A stretch of 64,000 nt of DNA from positions 62,001 through 126,000 of the forward strand of contig JAJEBQ010000049.1 in the NCBI GenBank assembly GCA_022822495.1, given 5' to 3'. The position numbers and the translations under genes were made by a program. Under the pieces are notes generated by a model that was given only the letters and a program-made list of their open reading frames with translations, had not been told where the DNA came from and did not search any database. Below, one piece after another: positions 1 to 9,171 of this stretch; positions within the stretch are counted from its first letter, which is position 1, and each line of letters opens with the position of its first letter. The stretch is from Paracoccaceae bacterium (GTDB lineage Bacteria; Pseudomonadota; Alphaproteobacteria; Rhodobacterales; Rhodobacteraceae).

Positions 1-1
1 T

Positions 2-472
2 GCCGAGGTAACCGGCTATGGTATTTCTGGAGATGCCTATCATATAACGGCCCCTTCAGAGGATGGCAGTGGAGGATTACGGTCCATGGAAATGGCAGTC
101 AAGAAGGCCAAAATCAGCGGATCTGATTTGGATTATATCAACGCTCATGGAACTTCAACCATGGCCGATACGATCGAATTGGCTGCGATCCACAAGTTGG
201 TAGGAAATGATTTAAAATCTGTTTCAATTTCATCAACCAAATCATCAATCGGGCATTTACTGGGTGCTGCCGGTTCTGTTGAAGCCATTTTTTCAATTCT
301 TGCCATCCGAGATCAGGTGGTGCCGCCGACAATAAACCTTGACGATCCGATTGTTTCCGATGAATATGATCTGGTTCCGAATATCTCCAAACCAAGGAAG
401 GTCAATCATGTCATGTCCAATTCCTTTGGATTTGGCGGCTCCAATGCAACATTAGTGTTCTCAAAATATTGA
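2..472 (+). CDS. fabF: 3-oxoacyl-ACP synthase II, C-terminal part (cut by window start)
   Basis: Condensing enzyme of type II fatty acid synthesis; it elongates acyl-ACP with malonyl-ACP in the cytoplasm. The open frame runs in from the window edge at base 2, so the N-terminal half with the catalytic cysteine lies outside. Visible are the AEVTGYGISGDAYHITAP stretch, the NAHGTST catalytic-histidine motif, the STKSSIGHLLGAAG segment with the lysine and second histidine, and the NSFGFGGSNA C-terminal glycine-rich motif. The stop is 1 bp before the mltG start, so the two are surely cotranscribed, as in many alphaproteobacteria. An internal ATG at 86 is not the true start, because the homology continues upstream of it. 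Confidence 0.95.
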   Translation, partial: AEVTGYGISGDAYHITAPSEDGSGGLRSMEMAVKKAKISGSDLDYINAHGTSTMADTIELAAIHKLVGNDLKSVSISSTKSSIGHLLGAAGSVEAIFSILAIRDQVVPPTINLDDPIVSDEYDLVPNISKPRKVNHVMSNSFGFGGSNATLVFSKY

Positions 473-473
473 G

Positions 474-1619
474 ATGAAACTTAGAGCTGTACCATCAGAA
501 ATCATTACATTTCTGCTGATTATTACCCTTGCTATTGCCGGTCTCCTTTTTTATTCTCAAACCAAGTTTTCTGCGGCAGGCCCACTAGAAAGGGCGGTTT
601 ATTTCAGCATTGACAAAGGTGATCACATAGGAAGGATTACCAGTAAGCTTCATGGTGAGGGGATCATTTCCAGCAAGCTTGTATTTCAAATAGGTGCGTA
701 TTTGGAACAGAAGCAAAACCAACTTAAATTTGGTCTTTTTGAAATCCCTGCCCAAGCTTCCATGGCTGAGGTTCTTGAGGTTATAACCAAAACCAATCCA
801 GGGTTAACCAAATATGCCATACAATTGATTTTATCAGGTAAGGGGAATTTGATACGTGTCCGTGAAAGATTGCCCGGCGAAAATGGTAATTATACCGAAA
901 TTTACGCTGAGAAATTTGAGGGTGCGCTAGCACCAGAAATCCAACATATTCTGGAGAATGATGATCTTTATCAGCTTTCAGTTACTGTTGTAGAGGGCCT
1001 TACCAGTTGGCAGATTGTGAACGCCATGAAGGATGCCCCTTTTCTTGTGGGAAGTATTGATGTTATTCCGGAAGAAGGATCAATAGCACCAAATACGTAT
1101 TCAATTAAATTCCCAACAGATAAAGTTGAACTCTTGAATCGTATGGTATCGAGTCAAGCCAGGATATTGGAAGAAGAATGGAAAAAGAGGTCACTAAGTG
1201 CTCCAGTGAATACAGTGGGAGATGCTTTAATTCTAGCCTCGATAATTGAAAAAGAAACTGGCGTGGCTGATGAAAGAACTTTGGTTGCTTCAGTGTTTTC
1301 CAACCGGTTGGATAAAGGAATGTTATTACAAACCGACCCAACTCTAATTTATGGTCTTACTGAAGGTAAAGGTGCTCTAGGGAGGGGTTTGCGACAAAGT
1401 GAGTTGAAAAAGGATACGCCTTATAACACTTACCTGCATCCTGGTTTGCCTCCAACGCCAATTTCAAATCCTTCACGGTTGTCGATACATGCAGCTCTGA
1501 ATCCAGCGGAAACTGATTACCTCTACTTTGTTGCTGATGGCAAAGGGGGGCATGCCTTTGCCGAAAGTTATGATGAACACAGAAAAAATGTGAGGGTTTG
1601 GCGAGAATTGGGCAATTAA
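474..1619 (+). CDS. mltG: Endolytic murein transglycosylase MltG
   Basis: Membrane-anchored YceG/MltG lytic transglycosylase that cuts nascent glycan strands and sets their length. The 381-residue protein has one N-terminal membrane segment (about residues 8-26), then the YceG-like domain. The catalytic region shows ASIIEKETG (glutamate near residue 262), then LQTDPTLIYG and the closing YNTYLHPGLPPTPISNPS signature. Start ATG is 1 bp after the fabF stop. In many relatives mltG is followed by yicC/gmk; here it is followed by a 333-bp gap and cysE. Confidence 0.95.
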   Translation: MKLRAVPSEIITFLLIITLAIAGLLFYSQTKFSAAGPLERAVYFSIDKGDHIGRITSKLHGEGIISSKLVFQIGAYLEQKQNQLKFGLFEIPAQASMAEVLEVITKTNPGLTKYAIQLILSGKGNLIRVRERLPGENGNYTEIYAEKFEGALAPEIQHILENDDLYQLSVTVVEGLTSWQIVNAMKDAPFLVGSIDVIPEEGSIAPNTYSIKFPTDKVELLNRMVSSQARILEEEWKKRSLSAPVNTVGDALILASIIEKETGVADERTLVASVFSNRLDKGMLLQTDPTLIYGLTEGKGALGRGLRQSELKKDTPYNTYLHPGLPPTPISNPSRLSIHAALNPAETDYLYFVADGKGGHAFAESYDEHRKNVRVWRELGN

Positions 1620-1952
1620 ATGAAATAGTATGTTTGTAGTATTAAAATCCAACAAGTAGGGATTATCAAGGCAATTTATGAGAAGTAAATTGGCTGACTA
1701 AGCTATGTAGCCTTGAAATACATAACAGATTGTCGCGCTGTATTGAAGAAAGGTTTATTCCGTGTAATTATTTATTGTGACAATAATCTTAGAAAAATGA
1801 ATTGGATGGTAATTCATTGAGTAGAATCAACCAAAAATTATCTTGTTCCGATTAAATTCTTACCAGGTTATTCTACGTGGTTTCATTGATTTATTTACTT
1901 TAGAGCCTACATTTAAGCATCATTGAATGTAGGCTCCATAAAAGGATAGAAC
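1620..1952 (+). other. Intergenic region mltG-cysE with cysE leader hairpin
   Basis: 333 bp without a credible ORF. The only clear structure is the strong inverted repeat at 1903-1936 just before the cysE ribosome binding site. No tRNA fold and no T-tailed terminator for mltG could be seen. Confidence 0.6.
1903..1936 (+). promoter_or_regulatory. Perfect 11-bp inverted repeat in the cysE leader
   Basis: GAGCCTACATT (1903-1913) and AATGTAGGCTC (1926-1936) are exact reverse complements around a 12-nt loop. No U-run follows, so it is not a typical intrinsic terminator. It ends 5 nt before the AAAGGA ribosome binding site (1941-1946) and 16 nt before the cysE ATG. It could be a cis-acting RNA hairpin or a DNA operator; sequence alone does not decide. 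Confidence 0.55.
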
Positions 1953-2762
1953 ATGGCTGAGGCATCAACAAAGTTGGCACAACTTGATCCCGTTTGGACC
2001 AGGCTTCGCGAAGAAGCGGCTGCAATTACCTCAAACGAACCTCTCTTGGCAGGCTTGATTTATTCTGGTGTCCTTCATCATGAGTCCTTGGAAAAAGCAT
2101 TGGCTTTCCGTTTTTCCATAAAAATGGCTTCTTTGGAAATGTCTGAACAACTTTTGCGTGAGATTGCTGACGAAGTTCTCAACAATGATCCTTCAATCGG
2201 TAGAGCAGCAAGAGCTGATATTATTGCCGTCTTTGATCGTGACCCTGCTTGTCAGACCTTTTACCAGCCGCTTCTCTTTTTTAAAGGTTTCCAAGCTTTG
2301 CAATGTTACCGAATAGGTAGGTGGTTGTGGGAAAATGATCGCAGGGATCTGGCCTATTTTATCCAGATGAGGACCTCCGAGGTTTTTGGCGTTGATATTC
2401 ATCCAGGTGCCATCATTGGGCATGGCATTTTAATTGATCACGCCCATTCGATAGTTATAGGCGAGACAGCCGTTGTTGGAAATAATGTTTCGATGCTTCA
2501 TTCAGTAACCTTGGGAGGTACTGGTAAAGAAGATGGCGATAGGCATCCAAAGGTTGGCAAAGGGGTTTTGCTTGGTGCTGGAGCCAAGATTCTGGGTAAT
2601 ATCAATATCGGTGAATGCGCTCGTGTGGCTGCTGGTTCCGTTGTCCTGGAAGATGTACCAGGATGTAAAACTGTTGCTGGTATTCCGGCAAAAATTGTCG
2701 GTGATGCCGGGTGTTCAGAACCATCAAAAACAATGGTTCAATTTTTTCACCCGAGTGCATAA
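1953..2762 (+). CDS. cysE: Serine O-acetyltransferase
   Basis: Makes O-acetyl-L-serine from serine and acetyl-CoA, the first step of cysteine synthesis. The 269-residue protein has the helical N-terminal SATase domain (about 1-140) followed by a left-handed beta-helix of hexapeptide repeats. The active-site stretch GVDIHPGAIIGHG-ILIDHAHSIVIGETA carries the catalytic Asp-His pair, then LHSVTLGGTGK and GAGAKILGNINIG. The C-terminal AGIPAKIVG is typical of the family. Start ATG is preceded by AAAGGA at 1941-1946. It converges on pdhC with only 7 bp between stops. Regulation may involve the leader hairpin. Confidence 0.95.
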   Translation: MAEASTKLAQLDPVWTRLREEAAAITSNEPLLAGLIYSGVLHHESLEKALAFRFSIKMASLEMSEQLLREIADEVLNNDPSIGRAARADIIAVFDRDPACQTFYQPLLFFKGFQALQCYRIGRWLWENDRRDLAYFIQMRTSEVFGVDIHPGAIIGHGILIDHAHSIVIGETAVVGNNVSMLHSVTLGGTGKEDGDRHPKVGKGVLLGAGAKILGNINIGECARVAAGSVVLEDVPGCKTVAGIPAKIVGDAGCSEPSKTMVQFFHPSA

Positions 2763-2769
2763 TCTATTT

Positions 2770-4059
2770 CTATGTGATCAATACCGAGACTGGATTCTCC
2801 AAGAGATCAATAATTGTTCCCAAGAGCTGAGCGCCTAGTGCGCCATCAATGATTCGATGGTCAACAGAAAGCGTTAACGACATCAGGGTTTTAATTTGGA
2901 TTTCATCCGAAGGTCCGACAACAGGTTTCCTTAATCCTGTACCCACAGCAAGGATTGACGCATGAGGGGGATTGATTATAGCATCAAAATTCTCAATCCC
3001 AAACATACCAAGATTTGATACTGTAATGGCTCCACCAATATATTCCGTAGGCAGAAGTTTACGTTGGCGTGCCCTTGATGCCAAATCCTTCATTTCATTA
3101 GAGATCACTGTCAATGATTTCTTGTTTGCATCCTTGATAACAGGCGTAATAAGACCTTCATCAATTGACACTGCCACAGCGATGTCACAGGATTTAAGTT
3201 GTAAGATGTTGCCGGCAGCCCAAACAGTATTGGTTTGTGGATTTTTTTCCAAAGCCTTGGCAACCGCCGAGATGACAAAATCATTGATAGATAGCTTGCT
3301 GCCTTGATTCTCCAAGAATTTATTTGCCTTTTTCCTAAGTTCCAGCAGGGCATCAATCTCAACATCTCTTCGAAGGTAATAGTGGGGAATTGTCTGCTTG
3401 GATTGACTAAGCCTGGTGGCAATAGTTCTTCGCATACCTTCAAGTTCAATAACTTCAAACTCTCGGTCTTCATACATTTTTGTGACTTGCTCAAAACTGA
3501 AGGTTTCCGTGGCAAGGCCTTGTGAAGAGGGAAATTGACTAGGTGTAGGTTGATGCTTTTTGGTGCTGAGGAATGTCTCAATATCCCGCTTAACTATACG
3601 CCCTTTATGACCCGTCCCGGTAAGGCGCTCAAGGGGTATTGAATTTTCTTTTGCCAGCCGTTTGGCAAGTGGTGAAATAAATACTCTGTCACCTGTAGAG
3701 ACAGAGGCAAAATCTTGCTTAACTGGCATCGGAGGTTCAGCAAATGTTGTATCACCATTGTGTGGCGAGGTTACTTTTTCTTCTTCCTTGACAGGAGGGT
3801 CATCAGAAATGGCATCGTCAGTTTCAATTTGTGCAATGGGTGAATTGACCTTAACCCCTGATGTTCCTTCGGTGACAAGTAATTTCGTTACACTGCCTTC
3901 ATAAATGGATTCGAACTCCATGGTGGCTTTGTCGGTTTCAATTTCAGCCAACAAATCACCTGGCTCTACGTTATCTCCTTCTTTAACAAACCATTTACTC
4001 AGGTTGCCCTCTTCCATGGTTGGAGATAATGCTGGCATTAAGACATTGGTTGGCATCAT
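2770..4059 (-). CDS. pdhC: Pyruvate dehydrogenase E2, dihydrolipoamide acetyltransferase
   Basis: Core of the pyruvate dehydrogenase complex; it moves the acetyl group from lipoyl to CoA. The 429-residue order is lipoyl domain (1-80, lipoyl lysine at about 44 in ETDKATMEFE), an acidic/proline linker, an E1/E3-binding domain (about 128-165, ISPLAKRLAKE...GTGHKGRIVKRDI), then the catalytic domain ending with DHRIIDGALGAQLL near residue 400. A single lipoyl domain is usual in alphaproteobacteria. Its ATG shares a base with the pdhB stop, so translation is probably coupled. No lpd (E3) gene follows; cysE lies beyond on the other strand. Confidence 0.96.
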   Translation of the reverse strand: MMPTNVLMPALSPTMEEGNLSKWFVKEGDNVEPGDLLAEIETDKATMEFESIYEGSVTKLLVTEGTSGVKVNSPIAQIETDDAISDDPPVKEEEKVTSPHNGDTTFAEPPMPVKQDFASVSTGDRVFISPLAKRLAKENSIPLERLTGTGHKGRIVKRDIETFLSTKKHQPTPSQFPSSQGLATETFSFEQVTKMYEDREFEVIELEGMRRTIATRLSQSKQTIPHYYLRRDVEIDALLELRKKANKFLENQGSKLSINDFVISAVAKALEKNPQTNTVWAAGNILQLKSCDIAVAVSIDEGLITPVIKDANKKSLTVISNEMKDLASRARQRKLLPTEYIGGAITVSNLGMFGIENFDAIINPPHASILAVGTGLRKPVVGPSDEIQIKTLMSLTLSVDHRIIDGALGAQLLGTIIDLLENPVSVLIT

Positions 4060-5429
4060 TATTTCTCCCAGTACGAGACTGCTTTAGCAGCTTCAATAAT
4101 TTCTGGTACTGAAACCAGGGCTAGTTTTTCCAAATTTGCCGCATAAGGCATGGGAACATCCTTACCCGTACAGCAAGTAACAGGTGCATCCAACCAATCA
4201 AACGCTTCCTGCATCAATAGATAGCTCAGGTGGTTACCAATGGAACAAACAGGAAAGCCTTCCTCAATGGTGACACATCGATTTGTCTTTTTTACGGATT
4301 CGACTACAGTTTCTTTGTCCAATGGACGCAGAGACCGTAAATCAATAACTTCAGCACTGATACCAAGCCCCTCCAATTCTTGGGCGGCTTCGAGGGTATG
4401 ACTCATGCCAATTCCGAAGGAAACAAGTGTTACATCTGTACCCTCCTGCCAAATTTTGGCCTTGCCAAGGGGAACCGTGTAATCGTCCAATTCAGGAACA
4501 TCGAACGAACGGTTATATAGAATTTCATTTTCCAGGAATACAACAGGGTTGGGATCCCTGATAGCAGATTTCAATAATCCCTTGGCATCAGCCGCCGAAA
4601 AGGGTTGAACAACCTTCAAGCCTGGGATGTGGGAATACCAGGCTGCATAATCCTGGCTATGTTGAGCGGCAACTCTTGCTGCGGCTCCATTGGGGCCTCT
4701 GAAAACAATTGGGCAATTCATCTGACCTCCTGACATGTAAAGGGTTTTGCCAGCTGAGTTGATAATATGATCAATTGCCTGCATGGCAAAATTAAACGTC
4801 ATGAATTCAACAATTGGTTTTAACCCCGCAAACCCGGCACCAACACCGAGACCGGTGAAACCGTGCTCCGTAATAGGAGTGTCAATGACCCGTTTGGAGC
4901 CAAATTGTTCCAAGAGACCTTGCGAAACCTTGTATGCACCTTCATATTCGGCAACTTCCTCACCCATTAAAAAGACCAATTCGTCTCGCTCCATCTCTTC
5001 CGCCATGGCATCTCTTAAGGCTTCCCGGAAAGTTTGTGATTTAAAGGAAACATTTTCGAGTGCTATTTCCTCACTCAACTTTTCCTTGGGTACTTGTGGT
5101 GGCACACGAACACTTGCTGTTTCTTCTTGCACCGTAGCAGCAACTTCATCTTGGTCAGTAGGGGGATCAGTATTCGCAGTTTGATCATCTTCGCCGGAAA
5201 TTATGGCAATAGGCGAATTGACTGCTATGGGTTCGCTGTTTGCAGTTACAAGCAGTTTTTCAACAACCCCTTCTGAAATAGCTTCGAACTCCATGACAGC
5301 CTTATCAGTTTCAATTTCAGCAAGGATATCGCCACTTTCGACGGTATCACCTTCCTTGACAAACCATTTTGCTATCTTTCCTACTTCCATGGTTGGCGAA
5401 AGGGCAGGTAATAAGATTTTAGTTCCCAT
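4059..5429 (-). CDS. pdhB: Pyruvate dehydrogenase E1 beta subunit with N-terminal lipoyl domain
   Basis: Forms the E1 heterotetramer with PdhA for decarboxylation of pyruvate. At 456 residues it is longer than a plain E1beta because residues 1-80 are a lipoyl domain ([11 protein letters not shown], lysine 43), followed by an acidic linker (about 85-120) and the transketolase-like domain with [36 protein letters not shown] and the C-terminal transketolase domain ([24 protein letters not shown]). The fused lipoyl domain is a known alphaproteobacterial arrangement. Lies 41 bp after pdhA. Confidence 0.96.
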   Translation of the reverse strand: MGTKILLPALSPTMEVGKIAKWFVKEGDTVESGDILAEIETDKAVMEFEAISEGVVEKLLVTANSEPIAVNSPIAIISGEDDQTANTDPPTDQDEVAATVQEETASVRVPPQVPKEKLSEEIALENVSFKSQTFREALRDAMAEEMERDELVFLMGEEVAEYEGAYKVSQGLLEQFGSKRVIDTPITEHGFTGLGVGAGFAGLKPIVEFMTFNFAMQAIDHIINSAGKTLYMSGGQMNCPIVFRGPNGAAARVAAQHSQDYAAWYSHIPGLKVVQPFSAADAKGLLKSAIRDPNPVVFLENEILYNRSFDVPELDDYTVPLGKAKIWQEGTDVTLVSFGIGMSHTLEAAQELEGLGISAEVIDLRSLRPLDKETVVESVKKTNRCVTIEEGFPVCSIGNHLSYLLMQEAFDWLDAPVTCCTGKDVPMPYAANLEKLALVSVPEIIEAAKAVSYWEK

Positions 5430-5470
5430 GTTAATTCCTCATTAGATCGAGAGGTTGGTAAAACTCCAGA

Positions 5471-6460
5471 TCAAAGATAAACATCAGTGTACAGTTCAGC
5501 ATCATCCGGTTCGGGACTCTTTTGTGAAAACTCACTCGCTTCATTAACCTTTTTCTTTACGGAACGGTCAATTTCCTTAAATTCTTCATCGGAAGCTATT
5601 TTCCAATTCAACAACCTATCCCGCAAGGAGTCAATTGGATCCTGCTGCTTTCTGACCTGCTGAACCTCTTCCCTGGTACGATATTTGGCCGGATCAGACA
5701 TTGAATGACCTCGATACCTATATGTCTTCATTTCCAGAATATAGGGACCATTTCCCTTTCGACAGATATCTGCGGCTTTCTTACCTGCCTTTGAAACGGC
5801 CAATACATCCATACCATCAACTATTTCACCCCTAATACCAAAAGCAATACCCCGGGTATAGAGGTCGGGAGTAGAAGACCCTCGCTTGATCGAAGTCCCC
5901 ATGGCATATTGGTTGTTTTCAATCACAAAAACGACAGGGAGTTTCCAGAGACTTGCCATGTTAAATGTTTCATATATCTGCCCCTGGTTGGCAGCACCAT
6001 CGCCAAAATAGGTGAAAGTAACATTATGGTTGCCCTGGTATTGATCTGCAAATGCTATGCCAGCACCCAGAGGGACTTGGGCACCTACAATTCCATGTCC
6101 ACCAAAGAAATTTTTTTCTTTGCTAAACATATGCATAGAGCCGCCTTTACCCTTTGAAAAACCTCCAGCTCTACCAGTTAGTTCGGCCATCACACCATTG
6201 GGGTCCATGCCACAGGCAAGCATATGCCCATGATCCCGATAGGCTGTAATTCGTTTATCACCTTCTTCGGCAATAGCTTCAAGACCTACAACCACAGCTT
6301 CTTGTCCGATGTACAGGTGGCAGAAACCACCGATCAATCCCATACCATAAAGCTGACCGGATTTCTCCTCAAACCTTCTTATTAAAAGCATTTCGCTGTA
6401 CAGTTTAAGAAGTTGTTCCTTGGTTTCTTTTGGCTTTGTTGCCACAGTCTTTTTAACCAT
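5471..6460 (-). CDS. pdhA: Pyruvate dehydrogenase E1 alpha subunit
   Basis: Thiamine-diphosphate-binding subunit of E1. The 329-residue protein has the ThDP motif GDGAANQGQIYE (about 153-164) closing at ENN (181-183), the RITAYRDHGH region near 70-79, and the loop YRYRGHSMSD (247-256) that in E1alpha proteins holds the active-site regulatory serines. First gene of the pdhA-pdhB-pdhC run; a TAGATGG start context is preceded by an AAGGAG-type site in the 6460-6475 region. The 41-bp gap to the DivIC-like gene suggests cotranscription with the glycolytic block upstream. Confidence 0.96.
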   Translation of the reverse strand: MVKKTVATKPKETKEQLLKLYSEMLLIRRFEEKSGQLYGMGLIGGFCHLYIGQEAVVVGLEAIAEEGDKRITAYRDHGHMLACGMDPNGVMAELTGRAGGFSKGKGGSMHMFSKEKNFFGGHGIVGAQVPLGAGIAFADQYQGNHNVTFTYFGDGAANQGQIYETFNMASLWKLPVVFVIENNQYAMGTSIKRGSSTPDLYTRGIAFGIRGEIVDGMDVLAVSKAGKKAADICRKGNGPYILEMKTYRYRGHSMSDPAKYRTREEVQQVRKQQDPIDSLRDRLLNWKIASDEEFKEIDRSVKKKVNEASEFSQKSPEPDDAELYTDVYL

Positions 6461-6501
6461 CTAAAACTCCTTGGTAGTCGACGAATGAATTGCGATCATG
6501 A

Positions 6502-6807
6502 CTAATGTATGATTATTTCATCCAAATGAATATAACCTAATTTTTGACGAGCCAACTCATCCAACAAATCCAAATCCAGATATTCAGGGGTTATACGCCT
6601 GGTTTTATTTTCCATCAATAAAATTTGTTGATTTTGAATTTTGACCTCATTCTCAAGCAAGGTTAATTCGTCCTTCAATTGAATTTGCGCTATTAAACCA
6701 CTATTGCCCATGATGCTTGCGTTGATAAAATACAAGCACGCAAGCAACAAAATCAAAATAATGACCTTGCCGCCAATGTAGGGAAGAATTTTATTTAGAT
6801 ATTTCAT
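6502..6807 (-). CDS. Septum formation initiator (FtsB/DivIC) family protein
   Basis: Small bitopic cell-division protein: short cytoplasmic N-terminus, one membrane helix (about residues 12-30), then a periplasmic coiled coil (about 38-70) and a short tail ending in LGYIHLDEIIIH. This matches the FtsB/DivIC family in length (101 aa) and layout; FtsB joins FtsL and FtsQ at the divisome. Position between pgk and pdhA is recurrent in alphaproteobacteria (often eno-divIC-pdhA; eno is not here). Gene name left open because family members are too short to separate by eye. Confidence 0.85.
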   Translation of the reverse strand: MKYLNKILPYIGGKVIILILLLACLYFINASIMGNSGLIAQIQLKDELTLLENEVKIQNQQILLMENKTRRITPEYLDLDLLDELARQKLGYIHLDEIIIH

Positions 6808-6815
6808 CCGGATAC

Positions 6816-7991
6816 TCAGGTCTCCAAGGCATTAATTCCCGGAAGTTCCTTTCCCTCCATATATTCAATAAACGCTCCACCGGCAGTTGAAACAAAACTC
6901 ATTGCCTCAAGATGATTACTTTTTACCAGGGCAGCTATAGTATCACCTCCACCAATCAAAGAAATTATATCCCCACTTTTTGTTCTATTGGCCAGTAAAT
7001 TCCCTAACTTGCTTGTTGAATTATCGAATGGTGGAAATTCAAAAGCACCCAATGGTCCATTCCACAACACCTTTTTACTTTTAATGATAACATTTTCAAA
7101 TGTTTTAATGGTTTCTGGCCCTAAATCGAATATACCCATACCATTTAAATTTGTGTCAATCCTTTTGATGGTACTTGTTCCATGATTTATGTGAGGTGCC
7201 ACTTGAAAATCTTTTGGAATGCAAACCTTGCATGCATTCAACTCGGCCTCTTTCAAAAAATCCAGCGCTGTTTGCAGATGGTCTTTTTCAACTAAAGAGG
7301 AACCAACTTCATAACCTTGTGCCAACAAAATGGTATTGGCCATTGCACCACCAATAAGTAGGCAATCCACTTTCTTTGACAGATTTGCCAACACTTTCAA
7401 CTTGGTAGAAATCTTGGCTCCGCCTATAATGGCTGTTGATGGCCCGACATCACTTTGAAGTATTCTATCAATATTTTCAATTTCTGTTTCCAGAAGGTTG
7501 CCTGCAAAACATGGTAATGCGCGGGCCAATCCAACAATAGAGGCATGATTTCGATGTGAAGCGGAAAAGGCATCATTACAATACGCATCCCCCCAACGGG
7601 CCAAATTGGTAACAAATTCTGGATCATTTGAAGTTTCACCCGGGTAAAAACGTACGTTTTCTAAAAGGGTTGCCGATTTGGTGAACAGGTTTTTTGAATG
7701 CCCATGTATCAAATCAATATTAGGGCAAAACTGGATGTTTTTTCCCAAGTGTTTTTCGAACGGCTTGACAAGTTGAGCAAGGGAAAGATCAGCAACCGGC
7801 TTGCCCTTGGGGCGACCTAGGTGAGAGAGAATAACCGGGTGACCACCTTTTTCGATTATCTGATTTATTGAGGGGACAGCTCGTGCAATGCGTGTCTCAT
7901 CACCGACTATTCCATTATGGATAGGTACATTGATATCTACCCTGACAAGAACCTTCCGGTCTTGAAGTTCCATATCCGCAATTGTCTTCAT
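6816..7991 (-). CDS. pgk: Phosphoglycerate kinase
   Basis: Glycolytic enzyme that makes ATP from 1,3-bisphosphoglycerate. The 391-residue sequence opens with VLVRVDINVPI, then SHLGRPKG (substrate-binding), LLENVRFYPGE, the IIGGAKISTKLKVL hinge region, and the ATP-side motif LIGGGDTIAAL followed by STAGGAFIEYMEGKELPG. Length is normal. It sits 69 bp after gap in the same direction, and 8 bp before the DivIC-like gene. Confidence 0.97.
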   Translation of the reverse strand: MKTIADMELQDRKVLVRVDINVPIHNGIVGDETRIARAVPSINQIIEKGGHPVILSHLGRPKGKPVADLSLAQLVKPFEKHLGKNIQFCPNIDLIHGHSKNLFTKSATLLENVRFYPGETSNDPEFVTNLARWGDAYCNDAFSASHRNHASIVGLARALPCFAGNLLETEIENIDRILQSDVGPSTAIIGGAKISTKLKVLANLSKKVDCLLIGGAMANTILLAQGYEVGSSLVEKDHLQTALDFLKEAELNACKVCIPKDFQVAPHINHGTSTIKRIDTNLNGMGIFDLGPETIKTFENVIIKSKKVLWNGPLGAFEFPPFDNSTSKLGNLLANRTKSGDIISLIGGGDTIAALVKSNHLEAMSFVSTAGGAFIEYMEGKELPGINALET

Positions 7992-8060
7992 GGCTGAACA
8001 GATAAAATCTTGTTGGGATGATTATTCAATCGTAATGAGATTACACCAAGGTTTCAACAA

Positions 8061-9068
8061 TCAGAGGTTTCTTCCCACCTCACTGACAACATCTACCATA
8101 CGATTGGAAAATCCCCACTCGTTATCGTACCAGCTAAGGATACGACAAAAGGTACCATCCATAACTCTGGTTTGATCAATGTGAAAGATCGAAGAATGAC
8201 TATCATGGTTGAAATCCACCGATACATTTGGCTTGTCAGTGTATCCCAGAATGCCCTTCAACGGTCCGTTTGCAGCTTTTTTGATATTTTGATTAATTTC
8301 CTCTGGAGAAGTGTTACGAGAGGCTTCAAATTTCAAATCTACAACCGAAACATTTGGTGTTGGAACTCGAATTGCAACACCATCAAGCTTGCCCTTTAAC
8401 TCCGGCAGGACAGCACCAACAGCTCTGGCAGCTCCGGTAGTTGTTGGTATCATTGACATCGCTGCAGCTCGAGCGCGATAAGGGTCTTTATGTATTGCAT
8501 CGAGGGTTGGCTGGTCTCCCGTATAGGAATGTATGGTCGTCATAAATCCGCGATTTATTCCTATTGTATCATTAATAACCTTAACAACAGGTGACAGACA
8601 GTTTGTTGTACAAGAGGCATTTGAAATAATGGTGTCATCCTTATTGAGCAAATGATGGTTAACACCATAAACAATGGTTTTATCAGCCTCTGAACAGGGA
8701 GCAGAAACGATTACTTTTTTAGAACCGTTCTTTAAATGAAGGGCGGCGGCATTACGGTTGGTAAATCGGCCCGTACATTCCAAAGCAACGTCTACCTTGC
8801 TCCATGGTAAGTTTTCAGGCTCCCTAACTGCTGTGACTCTGGGGCTGTGAGAATTCACTTTAAGACAGTCACCGTCAGTTGAAACATCCCCCTGGAATCT
8901 TCCATGTATTGAATCAAATTGGAACAAGTGTGCCAACTGCTCAATGTCACTTAAATCATTAATTCCTACGACTTCAATTTCTTCGTTACCTGATTCAATT
9001 ATGGCTCTGAAGACATTTCGTCCAATTCTACCAAATCCATTAATCCCTACTTTTATGGGCATTCGCAT
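8061..9068 (-). CDS. gap: Glyceraldehyde-3-phosphate dehydrogenase, type I
   Basis: Oxidises glyceraldehyde-3-phosphate to 1,3-bisphosphoglycerate with NAD. Rossmann motif INGFGRIGRNVFRA lies at 9-22, the acid residue in GINDLSD is consistent with NAD preference, and the catalytic cysteine is at about 153 in SNASCTTNCLSPV. The C-terminal WYDNEWGFSNRM is typical. The start could be this ATG or a second ATG two codons later (9062); both give a complete protein. Part of the tkt-gap-pgk gene order. Confidence 0.97.
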   Translation of the reverse strand: MRMPIKVGINGFGRIGRNVFRAIIESGNEEIEVVGINDLSDIEQLAHLFQFDSIHGRFQGDVSTDGDCLKVNSHSPRVTAVREPENLPWSKVDVALECTGRFTNRNAAALHLKNGSKKVIVSAPCSEADKTIVYGVNHHLLNKDDTIISNASCTTNCLSPVVKVINDTIGINRGFMTTIHSYTGDQPTLDAIHKDPYRARAAAMSMIPTTTGAARAVGAVLPELKGKLDGVAIRVPTPNVSVVDLKFEASRNTSPEEINQNIKKAANGPLKGILGYTDKPNVSVDFNHDSHSSIFHIDQTRVMDGTFCRILSWYDNEWGFSNRMVDVVSEVGRNL

Positions 9069-9171
9069 TTCTCCATTAAATTCTATGACAATAAATATAG
9101 GTCATTCAGCTTAAAGACCGATTATCCAATCAAACCATCAGAGTTTAGGGTGATACGTCACATTAACCAAA

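Noticed and set aside
2533-2838. 101-codon plus-strand ORF overlapping cysE
   Set aside because: Lies in a second frame over the cysE beta-helix and runs past its end into pdhC; a shadow of the real gene.
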